From NCBI GenBank assembly GCA_943788345.1, contig CALSPX010000009.1, forward strand, positions 1 to 64,000: DNA of 64,000 bases. The letters run 5' to 3'. The DNA is from Ascidiaceihabitans sp023955215 (GTDB taxonomy: Bacteria > Pseudomonadota > Alphaproteobacteria > Rhodobacterales > Rhodobacteraceae). This document shows positions 36,872 through 45,684 of this stretch, piece after piece (the first letter of the stretch is position 1; the number at the start of each line of letters is the position of its first letter). A program made the translations under genes and the position numbers. The notes beneath the pieces are model-generated. The model had not been told where the DNA came from. It made no database searches and worked only from the letters and a program-made list of their open reading frames with translations.

Positions 36872-37849
36872 TTAACGCCCCTTCATTCGGCCCCGAACAA
36901 GGGTGCGTTTTTTCTGTGCTTCACGGATGTACACGAACACGCCAGAGGCCAAGATCATCGCGATCCCCATCCAGACTTCCCAGACGGGTAATTCTGAGAA
37001 AATGAACCACCCCCAGAACACAGCTAAGGGCAATCCAATGTACTCAAACGGGGCCACAGTCGCGGCATCGGCCATGCGGTACGCCTGGCTCAATGCATAG
37101 CCGATTAAGGCTGAGGCAAAGCCCAGAAACCCGAACAACCAAAAGTCACTTTGTGCGGGCCATATCCATGCGCGCAGCAGGAATTGGATCGATGGATTGT
37201 CAGACCCTTCGGCAAAACGCCCATCGCCAGCTATGATGTAAAACCCAATAGAAACAACGACAAACGTTCCTTGGATGTATACGGCCAATGCCGAAGCTTT
37301 GCTTTTCACACCCAGCTTGCGGGTCAGCAATTGGTTCAACGCATAGGTCAGCGCAGCCACGACAGGCAGCAATAAAATCAAGCGCGAGGTGCCCAATGTA
37401 TCAACGCCTTCCCACGGGCGCTGCATGATGACGACACCCAAGAAACCAAAGACCACAGCGCCCAAACGCAAGGGGCCAACCTTCTCTCCCAGAATGGGAA
37501 TCGAGAGCAGGGTAATGAACAAGGGGGCCGCAAAAAACAGGGCGGTTGCATCGGCCAAAGGGATCGCAGCCAAAGCCACGAAGAACGTCATATTGGACGT
37601 CACAATCAAAAGTCCCCGTAAAACATGCAATCCGGGCTGATTAGTACGCAAAATCCGCCATCCACCTTCCATCTGAACAAAGATCAGGCTGAACATAATT
37701 CCAATGATCGAACGGGTAAAAACCATCTGATGCAAAGGGTAACCGCCAGACAGCTGCTTGATCAGCATGTCATTGATTGAAATAAAGAAAACGCCTGCTA
37801 GGACGAATAAAATTCCAATTGTGGCGTTGTTTTGGGGGGCTGTGCTCAT
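36872..37849 (-). CDS. EamA/DMT-family transporter
   Basis: 325 residues with about ten membrane segments in two EamA halves; the first repeat has VFTRSIIGIMFSLIF and ADATALFFAAPLFITLLS, the second VAPFEYIGLPLAVFWGWFIF. A basic tail (KKRTLVRGRMKGR) closes it. Inner-membrane exporter of small metabolites; the substrate cannot be told. Transcribed alone on the minus strand. Confidence 0.9.
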   Translation of the reverse strand: MSTAPQNNATIGILFVLAGVFFISINDMLIKQLSGGYPLHQMVFTRSIIGIMFSLIFVQMEGGWRILRTNQPGLHVLRGLLIVTSNMTFFVALAAIPLADATALFFAAPLFITLLSIPILGEKVGPLRLGAVVFGFLGVVIMQRPWEGVDTLGTSRLILLLPVVAALTYALNQLLTRKLGVKSKASALAVYIQGTFVVVSIGFYIIAGDGRFAEGSDNPSIQFLLRAWIWPAQSDFWLFGFLGFASALIGYALSQAYRMADAATVAPFEYIGLPLAVFWGWFIFSELPVWEVWMGIAMILASGVFVYIREAQKKRTLVRGRMKGR

Positions 37850-37942
37850 GCAATTAGGCCTATCACGGAATTCGTTTTCAGCAATAGTAATGTGGATTTT
37901 TTGTGGTTAGGGTAAACCGACCAGAACGAGGGATTTGACCAG

Positions 37943-38464
37943 ATGAAAATGACCGACACCCGCCAGATCAAAGCGGCTCCAGCAGAAGTATTTGCAGCGC
38001 TATTGGACCCCGAAGTTCTGAAGGCATGTGTGCCCGGCGCGACCGAAGTGACTGGTAACCCGATGGATGGCTTTGAGGCGTCCGTGACGCAAAAAGTTGG
38101 ACCTGTTAAGGCGACGTTCAAGGGGCAGGTTACCCTTTCTGATATGGTTGAAAATCAATCGCTTAGCATCGATGGCCAAGGCAAAGGCGGCGCTGCCGGA
38201 TTTGCCAAAGGTGGTGCCAAAGTCACGTTGATTGAAACGGCGGATGGGTGTGAACTTAGCTATGATGTCGAAGCCAAAGTCGGTGGTAAATTAGCGCAAT
38301 TGGGCAGCCGTATTATTGACGGGTTTTCCAAGAAAATGGCGGATCAGTTCTTTGGCAATCTGCAAGAACATCTTGAGGGTCCGGCAGAACCTGAAGCAAC
38401 TGAAGACGCGCCTGAAGAGGGCGCGAAAAAAGGTTGGCTGGGCCGTCTGACTGGCAAAGAATAA
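37943..38464 (+). CDS. CoxG-like SRPBCC protein
   Basis: 173 residues. The domain covers 1-145 (TDTRQIKAAPAEVFAALLDP, VLKACVPGATEV, KVGPVKATFKGQVTL, GGKLAQLGSRIIDG), followed by an acidic then basic tail. CoxG recruits CO dehydrogenase to the membrane in carboxydotrophs, but no coxMSL genes are here, and many roseobacters carry stand-alone copies. Function unknown; possibly a lipid or cofactor binding protein. Confidence 0.85.
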   Translation: MKMTDTRQIKAAPAEVFAALLDPEVLKACVPGATEVTGNPMDGFEASVTQKVGPVKATFKGQVTLSDMVENQSLSIDGQGKGGAAGFAKGGAKVTLIETADGCELSYDVEAKVGGKLAQLGSRIIDGFSKKMADQFFGNLQEHLEGPAEPEATEDAPEEGAKKGWLGRLTGKE

Positions 38465-38548
38465 CGCGCACGACTTGTGCGTAATTACTCAGTGGTATCA
38501 GGCTGGTGAACTCCGTATTGAGTGCACAAGCATTCTGTGGAGGCCGAC

Positions 38549-39478
38549 ATGGCAAACATTCTAGAAATCAAAGACCTGCGCAAATCCTATGACGGTGGGT
38601 TTGAGGCACTAAAAGGCGTGAATCTTGAAATCGAAGAGGGCGAAATTATTGCCCTGCTTGGCCCCAATGGTGCAGGTAAAACAACATTGATTTCAACGAT
38701 TTGTGGCATCACCTCTGCAACATCTGGTGACGTTAAGGTTGCTGGAAACTGTATCAAAGATGACTTTCGCGCAGCCCGCAGTTTGATCGGTTTGGTGCCG
38801 CAAGAGGTTGCGCTTGAGCCGTTTGAGAAAGTCATAAACACAGTGCGTTTTTCACGTGGTTTGTTTGGTAAATCACGTGATGAGGCGGCAATTGAACACA
38901 TCCTGCGCCGTCTGTCTCTTTGGGATAAACGCAACAATGCGGTCAAAGAATTGTCTGGCGGTATGAAGCGCCGCGTCTTGATCGCTAAGGCATTGGCCCA
39001 CGAACCCCGGGTTCTGTTCTTGGACGAACCAACCGCAGGTGTTGACGTTGAGCTGCGCAAAGACATGTGGGACATCGTCGCTGATTTGAAAGCCGATGGC
39101 GTGACAATTATCCTGACAACACACTACATCGAAGAAGCTGAGGCCATCGCGGATCGCGTTGGTATCATTGCCAAAGGCGAGCTGTTGTTGGTCGAGGAAA
39201 AGGCCAAGCTGATGGCGCGAATGGGTAAGAAAGAGCTGGAGGTTCAGTTGACCGAACCGCTTGATACTATCCCTAAATCCCTTGCAAAATATGAGCTGTC
39301 GCAGACGCATGACAAAACATCGGTTGTCTATACCTACGACACCAGAGGTGAGCGTACAGGCATAACCCAGTTGCTGAATGACATCGCTGCTGCGGGTCTT
39401 TCTTTGCGCGATGTTTCCACACGTCAAAGCAGCCTCGAAGACATTTTCGTGACCTTGGTGCAGGAGGATGCAGCATGA
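38549..39478 (+). CDS. ABC-2 type transporter ATP-binding protein
   Basis: 309 residues from ATG 38549; the frame to 38522 is a non-family extension. Walker A GPNGAGKTT at about 38-46, signature LSGGMKRRVLIAKAL near 138, Walker B VLFLDEPTAGVD, and a C-terminal domain ending SSLEDIFVTL. YadG/CcmA-type exporter ATPase. Overlaps the permease by 4 bp (ATGA at 39475). Confidence 0.92.
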   Translation: MANILEIKDLRKSYDGGFEALKGVNLEIEEGEIIALLGPNGAGKTTLISTICGITSATSGDVKVAGNCIKDDFRAARSLIGLVPQEVALEPFEKVINTVRFSRGLFGKSRDEAAIEHILRRLSLWDKRNNAVKELSGGMKRRVLIAKALAHEPRVLFLDEPTAGVDVELRKDMWDIVADLKADGVTIILTTHYIEEAEAIADRVGIIAKGELLLVEEKAKLMARMGKKELEVQLTEPLDTIPKSLAKYELSQTHDKTSVVYTYDTRGERTGITQLLNDIAAAGLSLRDVSTRQSSLEDIFVTLVQEDAA

Positions 39479-40236
39479 ATTGGACTGCAATCAAAGCAAT
39501 CTACATATTTGAAATGGCGCGCTTTTTCCGCACCTTTTTGCAAAGCCTGATTTCACCTGTGATCTCGACGTCATTGTATTTCGTGGTCTTTGGTGCTGCT
39601 ATTGGCAGCCGTATCGATCAGGTCGACGGCGTCAGTTATGGCGCGTTCATTGTACCGGGTTTGGTGATGTTGACGGTCATGACGCAGTCGATTTCCAACG
39701 CATCTTTTGGCATCTACTTCCCAAAATTCATCGGCACGATTTATGAACTCCTGTCCGCACCCATCAGCTTTTTAGAGATCGTTCTGGGTTATGTTGGCGC
39801 AGCAGCGACCAAGGCGATGTTCATCGGCGTTATCATCTTGATGACCTCTTTTTTCTTTGTCGATATTCAAATCGCGCACCCCATCGCGATGGTTCTTTTC
39901 CTTGTCCTGACATGCATCAGCTTCTCACTGTTTGGCTTTATCATCGGCATTTGGGCAAAGAATTTTGAACAGCTTCAATTGGTGCCTTTGTTGATCGTGA
40001 CGCCCTTGGTCTTCTTGGGTGGGTCGTTCTATTCGATCTCTATGCTGCCACCGGTTTGGCAAACGATTTCAATGTTCAATCCGGTTGTTTACTTGATCTC
40101 TGGCTTCCGCTGGGCGTTCTTTGGGTTAGAAGATGTGCCTGTCGCAACCAGTCTTTTGGCGATCGGTTTCTTTACCGCGCTTTGCCTTGGGGCCGTATAC
40201 TGGATCTTTAAAACGGGCTGGCGCATTCGCACTTAA
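39475..40236 (+). CDS. ABC-2 type transporter permease
   Basis: 253 residues with six membrane segments of the ABC-2 (YadH) type; SRIDQVDGVSYGAFIVPGLVM near 45-65 and VTPLVFLGGSFYSI near 180 are family blocks. It forms an exporter with the ATPase upstream. Substrate unknown. This is not the KpsM/KpsT capsule exporter by sequence, although the capsule locus lacks one nearby. Confidence 0.92.
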   Translation: MNWTAIKAIYIFEMARFFRTFLQSLISPVISTSLYFVVFGAAIGSRIDQVDGVSYGAFIVPGLVMLTVMTQSISNASFGIYFPKFIGTIYELLSAPISFLEIVLGYVGAAATKAMFIGVIILMTSFFFVDIQIAHPIAMVLFLVLTCISFSLFGFIIGIWAKNFEQLQLVPLLIVTPLVFLGGSFYSISMLPPVWQTISMFNPVVYLISGFRWAFFGLEDVPVATSLLAIGFFTALCLGAVYWIFKTGWRIRT

Positions 40237-40283
40237 ATCCACATGCCCTTGTGTGACGCGAGGGACCAACTAGATTGATAGAT

Positions 40284-41081
40284 ATGAAACGCTGGATACC
40301 TTTTCTAAAATCTGAACCAACTGTTGCTATCATCCGTCTTCAGGGCATGATCGCAAGCGGTGGACGCGGCGCATTAAATGATCAAGCACTCGCTGGTGTT
40401 ATTGAAAAAGCCTTTGCGCGCGGCAAACCCGCAGCTGTTGCCCTAGAGGTGAATTCACCTGGTGGCAGCCCCGTTCAATCCTCATTGATTGGTGCGCGTA
40501 TCCGCCGGTTGGCGGAAGAAAAGAACATCCCTGTTATTGCATTTGTCGAAGATGTTGCTGCGTCTGGTGGCTATTGGTTGGCTGCGGCCGCCGACGAAAT
40601 ATACGCTGATCCGTCATCCGTTGTTGGATCGATTGGAGTTATTTCTGCTGGCTTTGGTGCGCATGAGTTGTTGGCCCGTCAGGGCGTGGAACGGCGCGTT
40701 TACACGGCTGGTGAATCTAAATCGATGTTGGACCCTTTCCGCGAGGAACAGCCAGAAGATGTGGCCCGCCTCAAGGGGCTATTAAACGATATTCACGCCA
40801 ATTTTATCGACCATATAACTGAACGCCGTGGTGCTAAGTTGGACCAAGAGGCAAGGTTGTTTACAGGCGAAGTTTGGTTGGCCAAGCGCGCCGTCGAACT
40901 GGGCCTGATTGATGGCATTGGTCACCTTAAACCGATGCTGAAAGAGCGATTTGGCAAAAAGGTCAAGTTCCGTCGTTATGGTTTGAAACGTTCGTTCATG
41001 TCACGTTTTGGGGCGCATATGGCGCAGGACGCAATGGCATCTGTTGAGGAACGTGCTGCCTACGCACAGTTTGGATTGTAA
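40284..41081 (+). CDS. S49-family serine peptidase (SppA/SohB-like)
   Basis: 265 residues from ATG 40284; TTG 40275 is an alternative. VEVNSPGG-type block (LEVNSPGGSPVQSS, near 52), the nucleophile serine in AASGGYW (near 98) and the general-base lysine in GESKSMLDPF (near 150) are present. No obvious membrane anchor, so probably cytoplasmic or peripheral; family members degrade signal peptides or membrane proteins. The 55-residue gene follows 3 bp later. Confidence 0.9.
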   Translation: MKRWIPFLKSEPTVAIIRLQGMIASGGRGALNDQALAGVIEKAFARGKPAAVALEVNSPGGSPVQSSLIGARIRRLAEEKNIPVIAFVEDVAASGGYWLAAAADEIYADPSSVVGSIGVISAGFGAHELLARQGVERRVYTAGESKSMLDPFREEQPEDVARLKGLLNDIHANFIDHITERRGAKLDQEARLFTGEVWLAKRAVELGLIDGIGHLKPMLKERFGKKVKFRRYGLKRSFMSRFGAHMAQDAMASVEERAAYAQFGL

Positions 41082-41084
41082 GAC

Positions 41085-41252
41085 ATGATTTTCAAACTGG
41101 TCACTCTGTTCCTTGTCTTTATTGCATGCCTTGCGATGCTTGGAAAAATGCACTGGATCGGTGGAAAACGCCTAGCAAACGCTAAATGCAAATCATGCGG
41201 ACGGTTTCGTATTGGCAAAGGCCCCTGTGGCTGTGGGCAAAACAAAACCTAG
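41085..41252 (+). CDS. Small membrane protein with zinc-ribbon-like tail
   Basis: 55 residues from ATG 41085, too short for most gene finders. A membrane helix (IFKLVTLFLVFIACLAMLG) is followed by a Cys-rich tail, AKCKSCGRFRIGKGPCGCG, with C-x2-C and C-x-C pairs. I recall the same layout from other Rhodobacteraceae, downstream of the S49 peptidase. It starts 3 bp after that gene's stop, suggesting joint function. Metal binding is inferred. Confidence 0.75.
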   Translation: MIFKLVTLFLVFIACLAMLGKMHWIGGKRLANAKCKSCGRFRIGKGPCGCGQNKT

Positions 41253-41281
41253 TTTCCGACGTGTTTGGGAGGAGAGGTTCA

Positions 41282-42061
41282 ATGACCAATAGTCTTGTCA
41301 CTGGAGCAGGCCATCGACTTGGTCGTGCTATTGCGCTGTATTTGGCCACACGTGGTCATAACGTTGCTGTACATTATGCCACTTCAGAAGATGCTGCATT
41401 AAAGGTCGTCGCCGAAATTAAGGCGATGGGGCGCAATGCAATTGCAGTACAGGCTGATCTTTTGATTGAAGCAGATGCGCAGTCTTTAGTTGCGCGCGCA
41501 GCGGAGCAATTGGGCGGGCCGATCTTGTGTCTTGTGAACAACGCTTCGACCTTTGAGCATGATACTATCGTTTCGGCTTCACGCGAAACTTGGGATCACA
41601 ACATGGGTAGCAATCTTCGCGCCCCATTTATCTTGACCCAAGCAATGGCGGCGCAGGACTTGCCTAAAAGGCTCGATCCCGAGGGTGAACCGATCGCGGT
41701 TGGATTGATTGTGAATATGGTTGATCAACGTGTGCGCAAGCTGACCCCTGATTTCATGACCTATACGCTGGCAAAGATGGGCCTGTGGGCTTTGACCCAA
41801 ACCACGGCCCGCGCACTGGCACCAAACATCCGTGTGAACGCAATTGGACCGGGGCCAACGTTGCAAAACATACGGCAAAGCGACGAAGACTTTGCCAAGC
41901 AGCGCAGCGCCACCGTTCTAAAACGTGGCGCGAACCCATGCGATATCACTGCAGCTTTGGGTTATTTTCTAGATGCGCCTGCCGTAACGGGACAATTACT
42001 CTGTACCGATGGGGGACAACACTTGGGCTGGGAAACGCCCGATATTGTAGGGTGCGAATAG
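41282..42061 (+). CDS. SDR-family oxidoreductase, pteridine reductase (FolM)-like
   Basis: 259 residues from ATG 41282; an upstream extension overlaps the 55-residue gene. TGAGHRLGRAIA at 7-18 is the GxxxRxG form typical of pteridine reductases, IVNMVDQRV is the matching catalytic-strand motif, and YTLAKMGL supplies the YxxxK pair. It may reduce dihydromonapterin or dihydrofolate. It lies before uvrC, as in other Rhodobacteraceae. Confidence 0.82.
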   Translation: MTNSLVTGAGHRLGRAIALYLATRGHNVAVHYATSEDAALKVVAEIKAMGRNAIAVQADLLIEADAQSLVARAAEQLGGPILCLVNNASTFEHDTIVSASRETWDHNMGSNLRAPFILTQAMAAQDLPKRLDPEGEPIAVGLIVNMVDQRVRKLTPDFMTYTLAKMGLWALTQTTARALAPNIRVNAIGPGPTLQNIRQSDEDFAKQRSATVLKRGANPCDITAALGYFLDAPAVTGQLLCTDGGQHLGWETPDIVGCE

Positions 42062-42191
42062 AGGTGACCGTCATTAGTTTTGCACCGCGTTCAGAAAGGT
42101 TACGATTTGATTTATAAAAGACCTTTGTTTTCAGTGTGTTGTGCGTCGGTAAGTTTTTTAGTATTTTATTTCAAAGGGTTATGTAATCGCC

Positions 42192-42228
42192 TATTTTTTG
42201 GGCAATTCAGTGAAGCGCCCAAAAAATA
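42192..42228. repeat. Perfect 12-bp inverted repeat upstream of uvrC
   Basis: TATTTTTTGGGC (42192-42203) and GCCCAAAAAATA (42217-42228) around a 13-base loop. The T-runs are on the 5' side of the stem on both strands, the opposite of a terminator. It is in a 288-bp AT-rich gap with no gene; the rest of that gap holds a DnaA box (42266-42274). Confidence 0.6.
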
Positions 42229-42265
42229 ACGAAAATTACACAGTACGCTAAACTTATGGACAGAG

Positions 42266-42274
42266 TTATCCACA
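42266..42274 (+). promoter_or_regulatory. Perfect DnaA box upstream of uvrC
   Basis: TTATCCACA, 76 bp before the uvrC start. It is single, so not an origin. Control of a repair gene by DnaA is possible but unproven. Confidence 0.45.
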
Positions 42275-42349
42275 AGAACAGTGGACTAGTTAAAGCTTGA
42301 TCCCGCTTGGGCTACAGTGCAGCTAAACAAAGAATCGAGTGCGACTCAC

Positions 42350-44236
42350 ATGGCGACTGATCACGAAGAACCACAGCCACAGGATGATATTCCCGTCCCG
42401 CAGGGTCACGAGGTTATTCAGGCATACTTAAAGACAATTGATGGATCCCCAGGTGTTTACCGGATGTTGGATCACGAAAGCCGCGTTCTGTATGTGGGTA
42501 AGGCGCGTAACCTGCGCGCGCGCGTTAGCAGTTATGCACGGCCAACAGGGCACTCTGGTCGCATTGCTCGCATGATTTCCATGACAACGTCGATGATGTT
42601 CCTAACGACGCGCACCGAAACCGAGGCGCTATTGCTTGAGCAGAACCTAATCAAACAGCTCAAACCTAAATTCAATGTGTTGCTGCGCGATGATAAGAGT
42701 TTTCCAAATATTTTGGTGACGGCGAAACACGATTTCCCGCAGTTAAAAAAACACCGTGGTGCCAAGAAAGAAAAGGGTAACTATTACGGCCCTTTCGCTA
42801 GTGCTGGAGCTGTAAACAGAACACTGAACCAGTTGCAGCGCGTGTTTTTGTTGCGGGACTGTACGGACTCCACCTTTGACAGCCGAACGCGCCCGTGTTT
42901 GCAGTTTCAGATCAAACGCTGCTCTGCGCCATGTGTGGGGAAAATCAGCCCTGACAACTATCGCCAAACGGTCAAGGATGCCGAGGACTTCTTGAACGGG
43001 AAGACGACAGCGATCCAGTCGCGCCTTGCCTCTGAGATGTCTGCCGCGTCCGAAGAACTGGAATTTGAACGTGCCGCCGCTTTGCGCGACCGGATCAAAG
43101 CGTTGACCCAAGTGCAAACGGCACAAGGTATCAATCCAAAGGGTGTGTCTGAGGCGGATATCATTGCACTGCACCTTGATGGCGGTCAGGCTTGTGTTCA
43201 GGTGTTTTTCATTCGCGCAAACCAGAACTGGGGGAACCATGATTATTACCCGAGAGTGGGTGCAGACATGGACGCTGCTGAGGTGCTTGAGGCCTTTGTA
43301 GGCCAGTTCTACGACACGCGCGAACCGCCCAAGCAGGTCATATTGTCCAATGAGATCGAGAACGCAGATTTGATGGCAGATGCTTTGTCGTTCAAATTGG
43401 GCCGCAAGGTCGAAGTACTTGTCCCCAAACGTGGTGAAAAGGCAGATCTTGTAGATGGTGCGTTGCGCAACGCGCGTGAAAGCTTGGCCCGCAAGTTGGC
43501 AGAAACCGCAAGCCAAGCACGCCTTCTCAAGGGGTTGGCTGAGGCATTCGACCTGCCAGCACCGCCCGAGCGAATTGAGGTCTACGACAACAGCCACATC
43601 TCAGGAACCAATGCTGTTGGTGGCATGATCGTTGCGGGCCCTGAAGGCTTCATGAAAAATCAGTACCGCAAGTTCAATATCAAAGGGGAAGACATCACAC
43701 CCGGTGATGACTTTGGTATGATGAAAGAGGTTTTGACACGTCGTTTCAAACGTCTGCTTAAAGAAGACCCCGATCGCGAACGCGGCATGTGGCCTGATCT
43801 ATTGTTAATCGATGGTGGTGCAGGGCAGGTAAGTGCGGTGCGTGAAATCATGCAGAAATACGGTGTCGGTGACATTGCGATGGTCGGTGTCGCCAAAGGC
43901 GAAGACCGCGATGCGGGCAAAGAAGAATTTTACCGTACAGGTAAACGCCCCTTCGCTCTGCGTCACAATGATCCGGTTCTATACTTTGTCCAAAGGATGC
44001 GGGATGAAGTCCACCGTTTTGCGATTGGCACCCACCGTGCGAAGCGCAGTAAGGCGATTGGTGCGTCGCCCCTGGATGGCATCCCCGGTGTAGGCGCTGC
44101 ACGAAAACGTGCATTGCTGGCCCATTTTGGGTCTGCCAAAGCAGTGGCCCGCGCGAACCTAGCTGATTTGGAAGTGGTTCCGGGCGTTTCAAAAGGTATG
44201 GCGCAAAAGCTATACGACTACTTTCAGCCAAGCTGA
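42350..44236 (+). CDS. uvrC: UvrABC excinuclease subunit C
   Basis: 628 residues from ATG 42350. GIY-YIG nuclease domain (GVYRMLDHESRVLYVGKARNL, near 35-55), Cys-rich block CLQFQIKRCSAPCVG, UVR motif (SEELEFERAAALRDRIKAL), RNase H-like second nuclease (EVYDNSHISGTNAVGGMIV, LLIDGGAGQ) and tandem helix-hairpin-helix motifs at the end (LDGIPGVGAARKRALLAHF). Makes both incisions in nucleotide excision repair. Followed by pgsA. Confidence 0.97.
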   Translation: MATDHEEPQPQDDIPVPQGHEVIQAYLKTIDGSPGVYRMLDHESRVLYVGKARNLRARVSSYARPTGHSGRIARMISMTTSMMFLTTRTETEALLLEQNLIKQLKPKFNVLLRDDKSFPNILVTAKHDFPQLKKHRGAKKEKGNYYGPFASAGAVNRTLNQLQRVFLLRDCTDSTFDSRTRPCLQFQIKRCSAPCVGKISPDNYRQTVKDAEDFLNGKTTAIQSRLASEMSAASEELEFERAAALRDRIKALTQVQTAQGINPKGVSEADIIALHLDGGQACVQVFFIRANQNWGNHDYYPRVGADMDAAEVLEAFVGQFYDTREPPKQVILSNEIENADLMADALSFKLGRKVEVLVPKRGEKADLVDGALRNARESLARKLAETASQARLLKGLAEAFDLPAPPERIEVYDNSHISGTNAVGGMIVAGPEGFMKNQYRKFNIKGEDITPGDDFGMMKEVLTRRFKRLLKEDPDRERGMWPDLLLIDGGAGQVSAVREIMQKYGVGDIAMVGVAKGEDRDAGKEEFYRTGKRPFALRHNDPVLYFVQRMRDEVHRFAIGTHRAKRSKAIGASPLDGIPGVGAARKRALLAHFGSAKAVARANLADLEVVPGVSKGMAQKLYDYFQPS

Positions 44237-44318
44237 TATTGGCAATTAACGAGAAATAGGCACCATTGTGTCGATGCTCCCCTTTTACCCAAGCCATAAG
44301 GTCGCTAACTGTAAGGCT

Positions 44319-44984
44319 ATGAATTGGACAATACCTAACATACTGACAGCAATCCGTCTGGTCGCCGCTCCAATGGTCGCCTTGATGTTCTTATATTTCA
44401 CACGACCCTACGCGGATTGGTTCGCGTTGGTCTTGTTTGTAAGCGCGGCCTTCACCGATTGGCTGGATGGTTACCTTGCGCGCAGCTGGCGCCAAGAGAC
44501 CAAGCTGGGCGCGATGTTAGATCCGATTGCGGACAAGGCGATGGTTGTGATCGCGCTGATGGTGATCATTGGCTTCTCAAGCTGGTCTGGCTGGCTGGTA
44601 CTGCCTGCCACAGTGATTTTGTTCCGCGAGGTCTTCGTATCTGGGTTGCGTGAATTCCTTGGCGATACAGCAGGCACCTTGAAGGTGACCAAACTGGCCA
44701 AGTGGAAAACCACTCTTCAGATGGTCGCGATCGCGGTCCTGTTTTCCCAAGGTGTATTTGAACATTACTTTGGCATGTCCATCATGGGCATGGACGAGGC
44801 CATGGTGAATGCTGTGCTTTCGGGTGGTGAAGAGGATTATCTTGGCCTTGGTTGGAAGCTGAAAGGCGCACAGTGGGCAGGTCAAATTGGCCTGATCTTA
44901 TTGTGGATTGCCGCTGCCCTCACCGCGATCACTGGCGTCGACTATTTCCGCAAAGCGATCCCATATCTTAAGGACGACAAGTGA
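44319..44984 (+). CDS. pgsA: CDP-diacylglycerol--glycerol-3-phosphate 3-phosphatidyltransferase
   Basis: 221 residues from ATG 44319. The CDP-alcohol phosphotransferase motif is complete, with DWLDGYLAR followed eight residues later by GAMLDPIADK. About five membrane segments. It makes phosphatidylglycerol phosphate at the inner membrane. It overlaps the start of moaD. Confidence 0.95.
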   Translation: MNWTIPNILTAIRLVAAPMVALMFLYFTRPYADWFALVLFVSAAFTDWLDGYLARSWRQETKLGAMLDPIADKAMVVIALMVIIGFSSWSGWLVLPATVILFREVFVSGLREFLGDTAGTLKVTKLAKWKTTLQMVAIAVLFSQGVFEHYFGMSIMGMDEAMVNAVLSGGEEDYLGLGWKLKGAQWAGQIGLILLWIAAALTAITGVDYFRKAIPYLKDDK

Positions 44985-45229
44985 TGGACGTGCTGTACTT
45001 CGCTTGGGTGCGTGAACGTATTGGCATCCCGCGCGAACAAGTCGAAACATCTGCTGCAACTGTTGCTGATTTGGTGGCCGAGCTATGTTTGCGCGAAGAA
45101 CGTTATGAACTGGCGTTCTCTGATCTGACCGCGCTTCGAGTGGCTGTTGACCAAAAATTGACTGACTTCGATGCGCCGCTGGGTGGCGTGCGCGAGGTTG
45201 CATTCTTCCCACCCATGACGGGCGGTTAA
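44984..45229 (+). CDS. moaD: Molybdopterin synthase sulfur carrier subunit
   Basis: 81 residues from ATG 44984, which overlaps the pgsA stop; GTG 44981 is an alternative. Ubiquitin-like fold ending in the diglycine (PPMTGG) that becomes thiocarboxylated. Forms molybdopterin synthase with MoaE, encoded 3 bp downstream. Confidence 0.93.
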   Translation: MDVLYFAWVRERIGIPREQVETSAATVADLVAELCLREERYELAFSDLTALRVAVDQKLTDFDAPLGGVREVAFFPPMTGG

Positions 45230-45232
45230 GCA

Positions 45233-45676
45233 ATGCGCGTTGTTGTTCAAGAGCAGCCTTTCGACATTGGCGCTGAAACGATAACCTTCGCGGCTGGGCA
45301 CAAAGAAATGGGTGCGATCGTGACCTTCACGGGCATTGTGCGCGACCTCCCTGATGATCCATTGCAAGCGATGGAAATCGAACATTACCCCGGCATGACC
45401 GAAGCTGCCTTAACAGAGATTGCGCAAACAGCGATTGATCGTTGGGAGCTTGGTGATGCGCTGGTTATTCACCGCTATGGGCGTCTGGTTCCTGGTGAGA
45501 TGATCATGATGGTGGCCACTGCATCCAAGCATCGCAAAGATGCGTTTGAGGCAGCAGAATACCTCATGGACTACCTCAAATCCCGCGCCCCATTTTGGAA
45601 GCGCGAGATCACTAACACTGGCGAAAGCTGGGTTTCGTCCAAGGCGGAAGACGAAGATGCGCTAACCCGCTGGTAA
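45233..45676 (+). CDS. moaE: Molybdopterin synthase catalytic subunit
   Basis: 147 residues. GAIVTFTGIVRD (near 24), MEIEHYPGM, VIHRYGRLVPGE and the C-terminal APFWKRE with the active-site lysine are conserved. Converts precursor Z to molybdopterin using MoaD thiocarboxylate. Converges with the next minus-strand gene after 8 bp. Confidence 0.95.
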   Translation: MRVVVQEQPFDIGAETITFAAGHKEMGAIVTFTGIVRDLPDDPLQAMEIEHYPGMTEAALTEIAQTAIDRWELGDALVIHRYGRLVPGEMIMMVATASKHRKDAFEAAEYLMDYLKSRAPFWKREITNTGESWVSSKAEDEDALTRW

Positions 45677-45684
45677 GCTTGGTT

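Noticed and set aside
42192..42228. Inverted repeat as uvrC or SDR terminator
   Set aside because: T-runs lie on the 5' side and A-runs on the 3' side of the stem on both strands, the wrong polarity.
42266..42274. Replication origin
   Set aside because: Only one DnaA box here and one at 24150; no cluster, no dnaA, parA or hemE neighbour.
42743..43597. 284-codon open frame on the minus strand
   Set aside because: Lies wholly inside uvrC on the other strand, has no family sequence, and uvrC is complete and conserved.
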